From Oreocharis arfaki (lineage: Eukaryota; Chordata; Aves; Passeriformes; Paramythiidae), in assembly GCA_013398015.1 (NCBI GenBank), contig VZRR01011452.1:14500-78499 (forward strand): a stretch of DNA of 64,000 nucleotides, written 5' to 3'. The notes under the pieces are model-generated. The model was not told the DNA's origin. It made no database searches and worked only from the letters and a program-made list of their open reading frames with translations. Of this stretch, positions 9,831 through 20,565 are shown piece after piece (the stretch's first letter is position 1; each line of letters opens with the position of its first letter). The translations under genes were made by a program, and so were the position numbers.

Positions 9831-10584
9831 TGTGCTGGGTTTGGCTGGACTCGGGACTCCTGTCCTGAGTGAGCACCAGAACAGATGGAGCTGGGAGTCA
9901 TGGACTAAATTAATTCAACAGGCATTGTGTGGCCAGTTCATGGACATTTTGCAGAAGCGGGCTGTAAACTAAGGGCATGATATCTGTGCATTGATGGTAA
10001 GGAAGGGAAGGGCAGCAGGGCTAAAGGAGTTGTACTGAGCACTGTGAGACCTGAGTGTGACATAAACGGTGGGGAATGAGGGGTGGAATGGGCTGGGTTT
10101 GAGCTGGGCTGGGCTTAATTTTCTTCCCAGGGGCTGCTTTAGGGCTGTTTGGATTTGTGCTGAGCACAGGGCTGATGACACAGAGATGGTTTTGTTATTG
10201 CTGAGCTCACCCAGAGCCAAGGCCTTTCCTGCCCCTGCGATGGTGACCCCAGGGATATCCCAGACCCTGTCACTTCATGCTCAGGATATACAGTGGGGAG
10301 AAGAAGGAGGAAGGGGGCGTTTGGAGGGATGGTTTTTGTCTCCCCAAGTCACTGCTCCGTGGGATGTGGCCCTGATCTCCTGGAGGTGCTGAACCCCTGC
10401 CCAGCCCAGGCAAGGGCTGAGGAATTCCTTGTTTTGCTTTGCTGATGTGCTGGTTTCTGCTTTCCCTCTTAAACTTCCTTTATCCCAACCCACTCCAGTT
10501 TTTACCCCCCCAGTTCCCTCCCCGATGCTGCTGCTGGGGACTGACCGAGGGGCTGTGAGGGGCTGCCTAGGTTAAAGCAGGACA
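9831..10584 (+). mobile_element. Solo LTR of a songbird endogenous retrovirus
   Basis: A 754-bp segment begins TGTGCTGGGTTTGGCTGGAC and ends near TAGGTTAAAGCAGGACA, fitting the TG...CA ends of an LTR. Inside, in order, are blocks I recognise from a very common songbird ERV LTR: GGGCTGGGCTTAATTTTCTT (about 10108), GGGGCTGCTTTAGGGCTGTT, TTGTGCTGAGCACAGG, GACACAGAGATGG, AGAAGGAGGAAGGGGGCGTT, GGAATTCCTTGTTTTGCTTT and TTATCCCAACCCACTCC. No gag, pol or env sequence flanks it and no second LTR is near, so it is probably a solo LTR left by recombination. Clear target-site duplications were not seen. I cannot give a precise family name. Confidence 0.8.
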
Positions 10585-10739
10585 AATGTGTGGCTCATAC
10601 AGCTCTGAAAGAGCACAAATGGTGAGATTTTTGTGAAACTCCCCAAGGCTGAACAGCAAATTTTTCTACACATGATTTGCAAGTGGACTCTGAGACTTCT
10701 CACATTGTATTTGTCTTAAAGAGTTGCCTTTCTACATAC

Positions 10740-10900
10740 TTGTAAAAGTAGACAAGTATAATAATAGACAAAAATACATATATAATGTATATGTATAACA
10801 ATATAATAATGTATCATTATATGATAATGTATAACATATAATAATTTACAATAATATTATAATTTATAATGAAATTCTAATACAACAGTACACAAGTATA
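10740..10900. repeat. AT-rich simple sequence (TATAAT/ATAATG-like)
   Basis: Low-complexity stretch of irregular TATAATGTATAA-type words, almost free of G and C. There is no clean repeat unit. Confidence 0.85.
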
Positions 10901-12572
10901 ATCAAAAAATACAGGACTTGCTGATTAAAAAATAAATAATAAAAAAATATCATAAATAACAAAGGAATACTTTGATATTTAAAGGTTTCTCCTCTCATAT
11001 TGGAATTTCTTTTGCTGACATGCCGTAGCTGCCTCCTGAGTGTTCAAGGTGCATGGGGATGCGTGTGATGCCTTACACAACCTTCCACAAAAATCAATTC
11101 CTCTCCCCACCCTCAAGTATTAGATGGCAAACATGCTGTGAATTACTCAGTCAGAAGTATTTCAGCTCGCTGGTGTACAGAGCTATTTGCTCAGTCTGTC
11201 CAGCTTGTCTTGCTAATGGTCTTTCCTAATTTTTCTTAGCACTTACAAGCATCGGTTGCGGAAAATAAAGTGTTGGAAATAGCTCTGTACAATCATGCTT
11301 AAATGATCATGGCTATTTTTCAAATCAGCAGAGAAATGTTTAATAAGTGCAGGTCACCTGTTCAGTGAAATGGAATTTTTTGGGAACAATTCTAATTAGC
11401 AAGCTGTCATCTGTTATCATGTGCAGATCAACCAATATTCCTCAGTTAGACTGTGAAAAAAAGTGTTCTTTTTTTAGTGGAAACGAATGGAGACCTAAAT
11501 GCTTAATAGTGTGATCATCCAACCTTCTAAAAACAGGTCATTACACCCATGAAACCAGAGGTGTTGCAAATATCAGCTCATTCGTGCAGCACTAATAAGA
11601 AAAGTTCGTATTAAAAGAGAGAAATACCTTCCAGCTAAATGGAAACCCGACAATAGTAAAAAAGTATATATTACATGCATGCATTTAATTAATTTTTTAA
11701 ATTCCTTTTCTCTCTTTTTTTTTTTTAAATATCAGTGGCCTGGAACTGCCCTTTTCCTGTAGGTTTTACTGTGTGAAACCCAAAGGGATCTGCCATTCCC
11801 ACTGAGGAACTGTAGCATCAACCCTTTCTCCTACATTTCTCCTACATTTCTCAACCTGCTCCTACATTTGGCATATTCCCACTTGTCCAAGGATCATGTC
11901 TCCTTAACTCCCTCATCCCTGCTTGTTTCCTGGCCATATTCATACCCTGCAGAAAAGTCATTGTAGTGTCATTGGCAGTGAATTTTTAAAGGCTCTGTAG
12001 CTCTGCCTTTCACGTTTTGCTTATGTTTCCTTGGCTAAACCACAATTTTCAATTGACATAGAAGTGCAAAGCAAGTAGCAATTAGTTGAACAGAGTATTT
12101 ATGGCTAAGAGAATGCTGTAGGATAAGGAATATAATCACAGTGGGATGGAAGGAGGGTTGGAAGTGGGAATGCAGGATGGACAAGAGCACAGGAATGGGG
12201 TGATTAAAAATGGGGCTCAGATTGGCCCTGGAGACCTCAGGCCTACAAAAGGTCAGAAAAAGAAATGCTGACCCAGGAGCTGAGCAAAAACAGTTTTAGA
12301 GGAAAAAAAGTAGGCAAAGATCCTGTACTCAGCATGGTTAGGGCTCTCTGCACATCCCAAATTCAGCTGTAACGCAGAATTGCAGGTGAATGAAGACAGG
12401 TCAAGGAATTGCACTTTTTAAGCTTAAAAATAACCCCTGAAGGTGCTTAGAGTGAGGAACATCATACTGCTCCTCATGAAGGACCTGGGGGTGCTGACAA
12501 CTTCCAACACTTGTCCTTCTCCCAGTGTGAAGTCACCACCTTGGGAGCCAGAGGTGCAGTGAAGGAGTGAAT
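10901..12572. other. Unassigned sequence; candidate conserved non-coding block
   Basis: No gene or known transposon seen. The segment 11120-11660 is non-repetitive and AT-rich, with long stop-dense reading frames and several homeodomain-like motifs (CTAATTAGC, TTAATTAATTTTTTAA near 11690). It is the best-looking candidate conserved non-coding stretch in the first 20 kb, judged by texture only. Confidence 0.35.
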
Positions 12573-12597
12573 GCAGGCAGGCAGGCAGGCAGGCAGG
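12573..12597. repeat. (GCAG)n microsatellite
   Basis: Six uninterrupted GCAG units. Confidence 0.95.
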
Positions 12598-12763
12598 ACA
12601 CAGCCGTGCAAAAGAAGTGCAAACAATCATTTTTCAGTTGAAATTGCTTCCTAGGAACTCCTCTTTTTCCACCTGTTTGTGTTCCTTGCTCTACAGCATC
12701 GTTAGTGAGAAACATTCTGTTCAACGTAGACTGATCACTTCTCACTTCAACATACCTTGAATA

Positions 12764-12823
12764 TCCATCCTTCCATCCATCCATCCATTCCTTCCTTCCT
12801 TCCTTCCTCCCTCCCTCCCTCCT
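12764..12823. repeat. (CCAT)n(CCTT)n(CCCT)n compound microsatellite
   Basis: Consecutive tetranucleotide blocks that shift from CCAT to CCTT to CCCT, all pyrimidine in the right half. Confidence 0.95.
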
Positions 12824-13273
12824 CACATTTTTGTTGCAGTGTTTCTCAAATATAACATGAAATGACTCCACATGGGATTCAAATATGATGATACTTTTTT
12901 TTTGTCTAGCTAAAAATGAAATTTTTTTCCACTCCCCTGAAATAGCAGTCGTTTTTTCTCAAAAATTGCTCTAAATTCTGCTCAGTGGATGCAAAACTAG
13001 AATTTGGTCTCATATTATAGGTTTGAAATATGGTTTCCCTTCTTGTACACGAAATATCAATCTAGGGGGGGTTATAATGCTTATCTCTTCTGATATAAAT
13101 ACGAATAGCTGTGACCTGCTCTCATCTCTCCACTTTGTGTGTTGGTTGGAGTTTGTTTTCGTATTTTCTTTCTCCTTAGGTCTGATTTGCTATGGTCACT
13201 ATTTTATTAGAGAATAAGCATTGCCTTTTTTGCATAAGCACTTCTTGCTGCCATGCTGCACGCATCCTAACTC

Positions 13274-13306
13274 NTTCCTTCCTTCCTCTCTCCCTCCCTC
13301 CCATCC
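13274..13306. repeat. (TTCC)n(CCCT)n microsatellite with an N at its left edge
   Basis: Pyrimidine tetranucleotide run with an ambiguous base at 13274, so the true length is uncertain. Confidence 0.85.
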
Positions 13307-14691
13307 TTTTTTGCTCTAATAGAACTGGCCCAATCCAAATTACTGACAAGGTTTCAAGCACACCAATAATAAATTCCCAACCTGTAGGAAGTTTGTTTGC
13401 TTTCTGATAATAACAAAGACTTTAAATTAAAAAAAAAAAAAAATAATGCAGGACTTCTACCTTTTGAGGAGTATTTTGAGAAAGCTGCAGTACCAGAGAG
13501 GCAGATACCTCCTCAGCTTGGCTATATTGTCTTTATGATGTAGAGTTATATAATCTTTATTACATTTCAGAGACTTTTTCAATATTCTTTCCCAGCGGCT
13601 CAGTCTTACTCTTCAACTTGGAATTTGTACAAAGGGAAAACGAAGCAGTGAAGGAGTAGTTTGTGCTGCAAGTACTAAAATTTTCAACATTTGTTGCTAA
13701 CACAACTGAAATGTTCTTTCCACAGGTGTATAATGAAGACAATTTCCATGTTCCAGACATCCTATAGATTAAATGGCACTGCTGAGGGTGGAATGAGAGA
13801 GGGGAGAGCTGAGAAAAGTTGTTACTATGCGATGCAGAAGGAAATACAGTTATGCATAAAACATTTCCATTCAACTGTGGCTATGAGTATATACAACATG
13901 CATATAGAAGTGCAAATTTTTNACAGAAGAAAATGATGAGAATCCCTCAGTCTCAGCAAGCTGGCATCCCAAGGTGTTTAATTAACCCTGCTTGGCTTCA
14001 GAGAACACTTGAACAAACCTGGTTCATACTGTGCAAGATGTGTTTTTCTGCAGATGTAGACTAAAAGGAAGGTACATTTTCCTGCATATTCAAGGTATAT
14101 TGAAGAGCATCAAATAACTGTGACCAAAAAAAATGTGGTTTAGAAATTATTAAGCTGGAGGGCTGGTGATCAGCCAGTAGAAAACAGTGATTGCAGTCAG
14201 AAATCAGTGAGAGATGCCACTGACATGAAGAACTCAGGGACCACAGCAAAACTCTCTCTGAAAGACAGAAACTTCTTTCAGTCAGGAGAGTGAGACTGGA
14301 GTCAGAAAAATCACCAAGAAAAGAAACAATTTAAGGATGGCTTTGCTAGATGAGATTTTCTCATTCCAACTTTGACAGGTTTTCCATTAAAATAGCATGG
14401 CTAATTATATCACCCCTATTTTTAGCCCGTAGCCTCCACTCTTTGAGCTACTCTGTTAAAAGTCCTGGGGAGCATTCCTCATCCATTTGCTGATGGGAGG
14501 AATCAAAGGAATTTTAAATATGCTCCAAAGCATACCAAAATGAGATGAGCTGGATACTGCAGAAGATAAATTAAATTTGGGGGAAAGGAGCCGAAGCAAC
14601 ACCTCATATGTCCCTCAAGCTATTTTGCTGATGCTTTTGGGCAAAATTATTTGATATTCAGTTTATAGGTTTAAGGATAATGGTTCAGGAG
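13307..14691. other. Unassigned sequence
   Basis: AT-rich sequence with an A-run at 13428-13443 and an ambiguous base at 13922. Short open frames only, none recognised. No repeat family seen. Confidence 0.4.
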
Positions 14692-14732
<41 letters not shown>

Positions 14733-14763
14733 CATCCATCCATCCATCCATCCATCCATCTAT
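14692..14763. repeat. (CTAT)n(CCAT)n compound microsatellite
   Basis: About ten CTAT units followed by about seven CCAT units, uninterrupted. Its length is likely to vary between individuals. Confidence 0.97.
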
Positions 14764-14877
14764 TTTCTATCATCTTTTCAGCTTCTGCTTTCTTTTCCAT
14801 GCTGATTCTTTGGGTTGAGACGTGTTTCCTCATCTCAAACACAATTTAAGCTCAAAAATAACAGCAGAGGATAATTT

Positions 14878-14962
14878 ATTTCATAGAATCAGAGTGGTTT
14901 GGGTTGGAAAGGGCCTTCAGGTCATCTGGTTCCAATCCCCTGCCACAAGCAGGGACAGGTAT
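14878..14962 (-). mobile_element. CR1 LINE 3' end fragment, short
   Basis: Antisense CR1: TCATAGAATCAGAGTGGTTT, GGGTTGGAAAGGGCCTTCAG, then CCCTGCCACAAGCAGGGACA. Only about 85 bp. Confidence 0.88.
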
Positions 14963-17599
14963 TTAGGAGATGTGACAGCAACAATATTTATGACCCCTAG
15001 GACAACAAATGTTTTAGGTTAGTTTGCCTTACTAGGAAAATTTAGAACATTTTACCTAAACTACATTAATTCTAAGCAATCATCAGCACCGTAATTATGC
15101 AAACAGAAAATCTGCCTTCTTCACCTGCAACAATCAAGTATTATTTTTATTAATTATAGCTCATTGAAGCTATATATTTTGCCGAGGAAAGCCTGGGACA
15201 ATTGATAGGTGGGTCATCATAGCTGGTTTCACGAAACTGAGGAAAAATGATCTTTTTGTGATGAAGAGACCACCTTTATTGTAAACTTGGCTCACTGGTG
15301 ATCCAAAATGCCAAGAAATAGCTGGAGAGTTTCAAATATCTAATATCTGTGTGTTTCTAGTGCAAAGTGCCCCAAAATCAATGGAAAATTTGTTCTGAGG
15401 ATATAACTTAGAAGAAGACATGCAATTTATATCAACCCAATCCCTGGGTGAGGTTTACAGTTGTCTCTGTAACACAGAAATCCCATGACAAGGAGGAAGA
15501 AACTATGGATTATGTCCTGCTTCTTCCTTTACTTTCTCAATCACTGACTTGGGTATGGATTTAGTATTCAGTAAAAATTCAGGGAGAAAATTGACTGAGA
15601 TGAGGAGATAATATTATGCTCATGAGTGCTTAGAGGGTTTGGAATTGGCAATCACAGGAGGAGTTCTCAGATGCTTTTTAGCACAGCCACCTCCATTACA
15701 TCTTTACATTACAGGCTGTTAAAGGACCAGGCTGCTCCAAACAGGATAATTCAAACTTCTGATGGCAGCAATGTGTGCAAAATGCACAATTATTGGTGTT
15801 CAGGAGAACGGGGATGGGGATCTGTCTGTTAAGCTGGGGCTCCAGGGACCTTCTTGGCTGCCAGATGTAGCAGAATATTGCACATCTGAGAGGGGAAAGT
15901 GTGGGAATGGGGCACGGGGAGAAAGGGAGGCTGCCTTGTAATGCAGAGGCAACGATGTGTAAATGCAAAACGTGATGGATAGCTGGCTGAGAACAAGTTT
16001 CAAGCACAGGACTTCAGTCAGTTTGGTCCTGGGAGCCCACATTGGATAAGAGGAAGAGCAGGACTGAGATGATAATTTTGGGCGCAGAAATCGTGTCCTT
16101 AGCTCTGGTCTTTACAGTTCAGGAACAGAGTGGAAAAATCACCCAAAAATAGCATTTCTGGAAAATGTGCCATGGTAAAAACACTCGGGGAAGTCTGACT
16201 GATTCTAGAGAAAGCAAAGAGGTTTCATGCACAGATCCCTCCAAGAGAAACTGAGGAGGGGGAGAAAAATCCCTTGGCAGCACCAACATGGGCAAGGTCT
16301 AGGGGGTGAAGACAGGCAAAAGGAACCAGGCAGGGCTGTGGGGCACAGTGGGGTCTCCCAGTGATCCCTTCCTTAGCACTGAGGATTGGGTAGAAAGGAG
16401 CAGAGGAACGAAAACGTGTTTAGGAAAGGGCTCACAGCTCAAAGGAGATGTCACACGACAGAATCTCAGCAAGGATTCAAGAATCAAATTCCGAGGTTAT
16501 TTTGGTGCCTGGAGATGACATTTATTGATGTGAACCTGTTTAGCCAAAACCCCGCTGGATATTTTGAAAATGGAGGTGAGTTAACAACTTGTTGTGTTTC
16601 CTGGTTTAATGTTCATGACCTTCCCAGCTTCTAGACAGCCCTGCAAACCCACCAGCAGCACGCCACAGACACAGAGAACATCCACTTTACTCACTTTATT
16701 TATTCAAAGATCACTGATGGATCTTTATTCCATCACTGTGCAGATTAGATCCAATAAATTACCTTTTTTTTCTTTTTCCAAAATTTCAAACATAGTTCAA
16801 TTCTACAAAACCAGATCATAACGGATGTTTTGTTAATGCTTTGGATAGCTTAAATAAAACTTTTAAAGATAGCACCAGCCAAAGTCAAATTAAAGAGTTG
16901 AGACACCCTGAATAAACCAGCTTTAATATTTTAGAGTTTCCTGCCTTGAGGCACATTTGATTAGCAGTCACTTCATGCTCTGCTTGAAATATCAGCCAAT
17001 CCACCACAGTTTCTGTAACCCAGAATACAGATTTATAGGTTTTTTCTCCTAAGGTTTTTAAGTATTCTGAGGGTGTTTAATAAGAAGTAGCCATGTATGC
17101 TCCGAAAGTTTGATGGAATAAATTCAAAATTCTACTTTTTTTACGAAACAGTCTACATGAGGATGGACCAAATTTCAATAAAAATTGCCCCAAATTTGAG
17201 GAATCTGTTGTTATTCTGTAATAAAACACCGAATTACTAAATTGTTCCAGAGACCAGGTGTTGCTTGGGTAATTCTCATAAAATTAAGAAATTAAAGTTA
17301 TAACCAAGTGCTCTGTTTAATTTAATGGAGAGAGGAATTAGAAATAAACTCAGAGCGTAATACTTAATAAAATATGACATTCACATAACCTGAAACCCTT
17401 TCCTGCAGTAAAACTGGTATATAAATAGAAATTTCATAAATAAGAATGTTCCAATGTGATTTTCAAATAACTTCATAATGATCAGCCTGGGACATAGATG
17501 CTCTGGTCTCCTGCCTCTCTTTTCCTTTAATTATGTTAAAATAAAGCAGTAGATTTAAAGAAAGAAAACATAACCAGTGTTATCCCTTTATGTGAAGGA
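14963..17599. other. Unassigned sequence
   Basis: A 2.6-kb stretch without a recognised gene or repeat. A locally GC-richer part (15780-16420) holds overlapping open frames of up to 103 codons on both strands, none recognisable. The part 16820-17560 is AT-rich and non-repetitive. Confidence 0.4.
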
Positions 17600-17712
17600 C
17601 CAGCTCAGCACAGGGTGGGATTGTTGGGGTGTCCTGGGCAGGGCCAGGGGTTGGACTGGGAGATCCTCGTGGGTCCCTCCCAGCTCAGGATATTCCACGA
17701 TTCTGTGAATCT
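17600..17712 (+). mobile_element. CR1 LINE 3' terminus, alternative subfamily
   Basis: Sense CR1: GGTTGGACTGGGAGATCCTC, GTGGGTCCCTCCCAGCTCAG, then the tail ATATTCCACGATTCTGTGAA. This end resembles the piece at 31130-31217. Confidence 0.82.
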
Positions 17713-18814
17713 GACTACTTATTCCCAAGCCACTCTTCTGATTCTGCTGAGTTTTATGGTTCTGAGATTTAAAAAAGGAGATGATTTTCGAAATGCAAAT
17801 GATTTTTGTAGTTTAAACTCCAGTGTTTTTAATTAAACAGTTGCTTCTAAATTGCCTCTCTTGTTTTTCTCCCAAGTTTATATGGCAAAAGTGTTTTTAA
17901 AAAATTTCCAGCCTCTCTGATTTTCCTGTGGATGAAGGTGATGTTCATGTTAGTGTTTTCTATTTAAACAGCAGATGCTGTGCCTCCTAAAAAAAACCTC
18001 TGAATCCATTTCTTCATCCCTGGAGTGGAACACAACTGCCCTTAAACATTTCTCAGTTAAACCAGAAACAGAGTTTATGGCAGGAACTTATTAATCATGT
18101 GCTGCATCAAACCTGCAGAGAGAACTTCAGAGAGCAAATTTTTAATTGCTGGAATTGGGATTTAGCCAGGACATGAGGTTAATAAGCTAATTCCTCCAAG
18201 GGGCATTTAACTACTGCACCCCATCAATACTCGGGCTTTGCATTCCGTCTGAAAGATGACCCCCAGCAACAACAGAAATTCCTGAGTGCTGCCTGGCACC
18301 TCCTTCAGAGCTGACCTGCAGGAGAGTTTCTCTGTGACATTGACAGAGGGCATCGCCCAGGCACCCAGCGCAGTGACCTTGAGCAGTGGCTGAGTCGTGC
18401 ACGTGGGGCTGCTCTGCCCTCACCACTCTCACCCATCAGTCCTCATCAGGAAAATGTTCATTTCTTGAAATGACATTTCTAATGAGGGGACAAGTCTTTG
18501 CAACCTGCTTTGTTTGTTCTGTTGGTACTGCCCGCTTGTTTTTCCAATCAAGCTGCAGCAATCACAACTGTGGATGTTTTGCTCCTTCCCTTTTATTTCT
18601 GATGGTCTTCTGCAGCAGAAAATTCTGTATAATGATAATAGAGTTTTCTTGAAACCCTCTCCTGATTTCTGCTTCTTCATTATTTCTGTCATCACTTTCA
18701 TCTCATCATTTTACTAATTTCAAAGCACACCATATGCAGGTAGGCTGAGAATTAAATCTTGCTGCAAAGCAGTAAGGCAGAATGACAGAGAGCGACTCCA
18801 CCACTTCCCTTTTT

Positions 18815-18872
18815 CCCAGGGTGGTGGTGGAGTCGCCATCCCTGGAAGTGTTCCAAAAACACCTGGATGCTC
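18815..18872 (+). mobile_element. CR1-like fragment next to an LTR piece
   Basis: Contains GGTGGTGGAGTCGCCATCCC followed by TGGAAGTGTTCCAAAAACAC, the internal block of the alternative CR1 3' end in sense. It stops about 20 bp before recognisable LTR sequence. Confidence 0.7.
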
Positions 18873-18892
18873 ACAGATTACTGCTCTGTACA

Positions 18893-19056
18893 TCTGCTGA
18901 TGGGAAGCAGGGAATGAATTCCTTATTTTGCTTGGCTTGCATGTGCAGTTTTTGATTTACCAATGAAACTTTCTTTATCTCAAGCCAGGAGCTTCTCCCC
19001 ATCCTACTGGGAAAAGAGAGCCAGGCTTTGTGGGGCTGAGCTTAACCCAGAGCACG
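18893..19056 (+). mobile_element. ERV LTR 3' fragment (songbird type)
   Basis: Matches the last part of the LTR type seen at 9831-10584: GGGAATGAATTCCTTATTTT, GCTTGGCTTGCATGTGCAG, CTTTCTTTATCTCAAGCC, CCCCATCCTACTGGG, then TTTGTGGGGCTGAGCTTAAC. The 5' two-thirds of the LTR is missing. The copy is more diverged than a young insertion would be. Confidence 0.72.
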
Positions 19057-20319
19057 GGCAGAGCCTGAGCTGTAAAAAGCTGAGAGAATCTCTCATGGCA
19101 GCTCAGTCATCAAAGGCAAGGTGTAGCCTTGCTACAGACTGCAGATCTGCTACCTGAGCTCCACTGCTTCCTCAAGGAAATCAGTGCGGGACAAAGTCAT
19201 GGATCCATCTGTGCTGGATATTTCAGCAGTGTAAATTGGTTTATCCAGGGCTGGGTGTAATTTCAGCATGTAAAATGATGCAGTGCTTCCTTTCTGAGGT
19301 TTATGTAAAAAAGCAAATCATTCATTCAGGGGTAAAGCTCACCAAAACGAGGAAGCAGCAGCAGCTCCCATCCTCATGGTAGACTGGGAGGTGATCACTG
19401 AGCTGCTCCTTTGACTTCAGGTGGGTAATTTGAGAAGGATATCAACAATTCAGGAACTGGCTTACTGCCTCAGAATACCCAATTCTGCCAGTAGGAATGG
19501 CAGAGAAAAATCTGCCTTCTTCCTCTTCTCCTTCATTGGATTGTGTTCCATCTGCTGCCCAAAAGGTCCTGGATGTCCTGTGCTGTGGAGTCTGGCCACA
19601 AACACCATTCCAACCTGCTTGTGGAGAGCCAGTCTAGCTAAAGCACCTTCTTTCCTCAAGTTTTTCTGTCCCAGCAGTTAGAAAAGTTTCAGCTCTGGTT
19701 TGGGGACTAATCTAGCACAAGCTGTGAGGACAAATGTTATCATTAGGAAAGGGTAATTAAGAAGTTTATGTTACTTTTATTCCAAGTTCAGACTACAGAA
19801 ATGTCTGGAGAGTGGGTTGACTGAAGGAATTGAGCACAGCCATAGAACATTTTTGTTTAAAGTCAACAATTTATGTCCACCTAGATCAGAATTACTTGGT
19901 TCTTTCTTTCTCTGCTGTGGCAAGTAAAATTATGCAGATTTTCCAGAACCCTGTTTTTGCGTTTCTTCTCCCCATTTGTCAGTGACTACTGGAAAACATA
20001 GTAAACTGTAAAGTGAGATATGGGTCTTGATAAAAAATGCATGCAGACTATATGTTAAATAGTGATGGAAAAAATATTTATTAATTCTACTTCAGTTAAT
20101 AGTAATAAAAAGAAACACTACCTAGGTGTGTGCTTGCACATTACGGTGTTAGCAGTTTCTCTAAAAATCCTGAAATATAAAAACACATGAAACACATTCT
20201 GAACATCTTCTCTTTAGCAGCCAAAATTTAAATGTACCCATGTCCAACTCTCTTTCGTGTGACACTTTAACATGTTTTGCCTCAGATTAAAAAGCCCCAA
20301 CATTCAAACTGACAGAGAG
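19057..20319. other. Unassigned sequence
   Basis: No gene or repeat recognised. Open frames of 65-86 codons overlap on opposite strands at 19421-19681 and look like chance. Confidence 0.4.
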
Positions 20320-20565
20320 AAGGTTTAGATGGGATATTGGCAAGAAATTGCTCCCTGTGAGGTTGAGGAGGCCCTGGCACAGGATGCCCAGAGAAGCTGT
20401 GGCTGCCCCTGGATCCCTGGCAGTGTCCAAGGCCAGGCTGGACGGGGCTTGGAGCAGCCTGGGACAGTGGAAGGTGTCCCTGCCCATGGCAGGGGGTGGC
20501 ACTGGATGGGCTTTAAGTCCCTTCCAACCTAAACCCTTCTGGAAATCTGTGATCTTATGGCTGTG
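20320..20565 (+). mobile_element. CR1 LINE 3' end, about 245 bp
   Basis: Sense CR1: GGTTTAGATGGGATATTGGC, TCCCTGTGAGGTTGAGGAGG, CTGCCCCTGGATCCCTGGCA, CCCTGCCCATGGCAGGGGGT, then TTCCAACCTAAACCCTTCTG with a degraded octamer tail. Well preserved. Confidence 0.95.
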
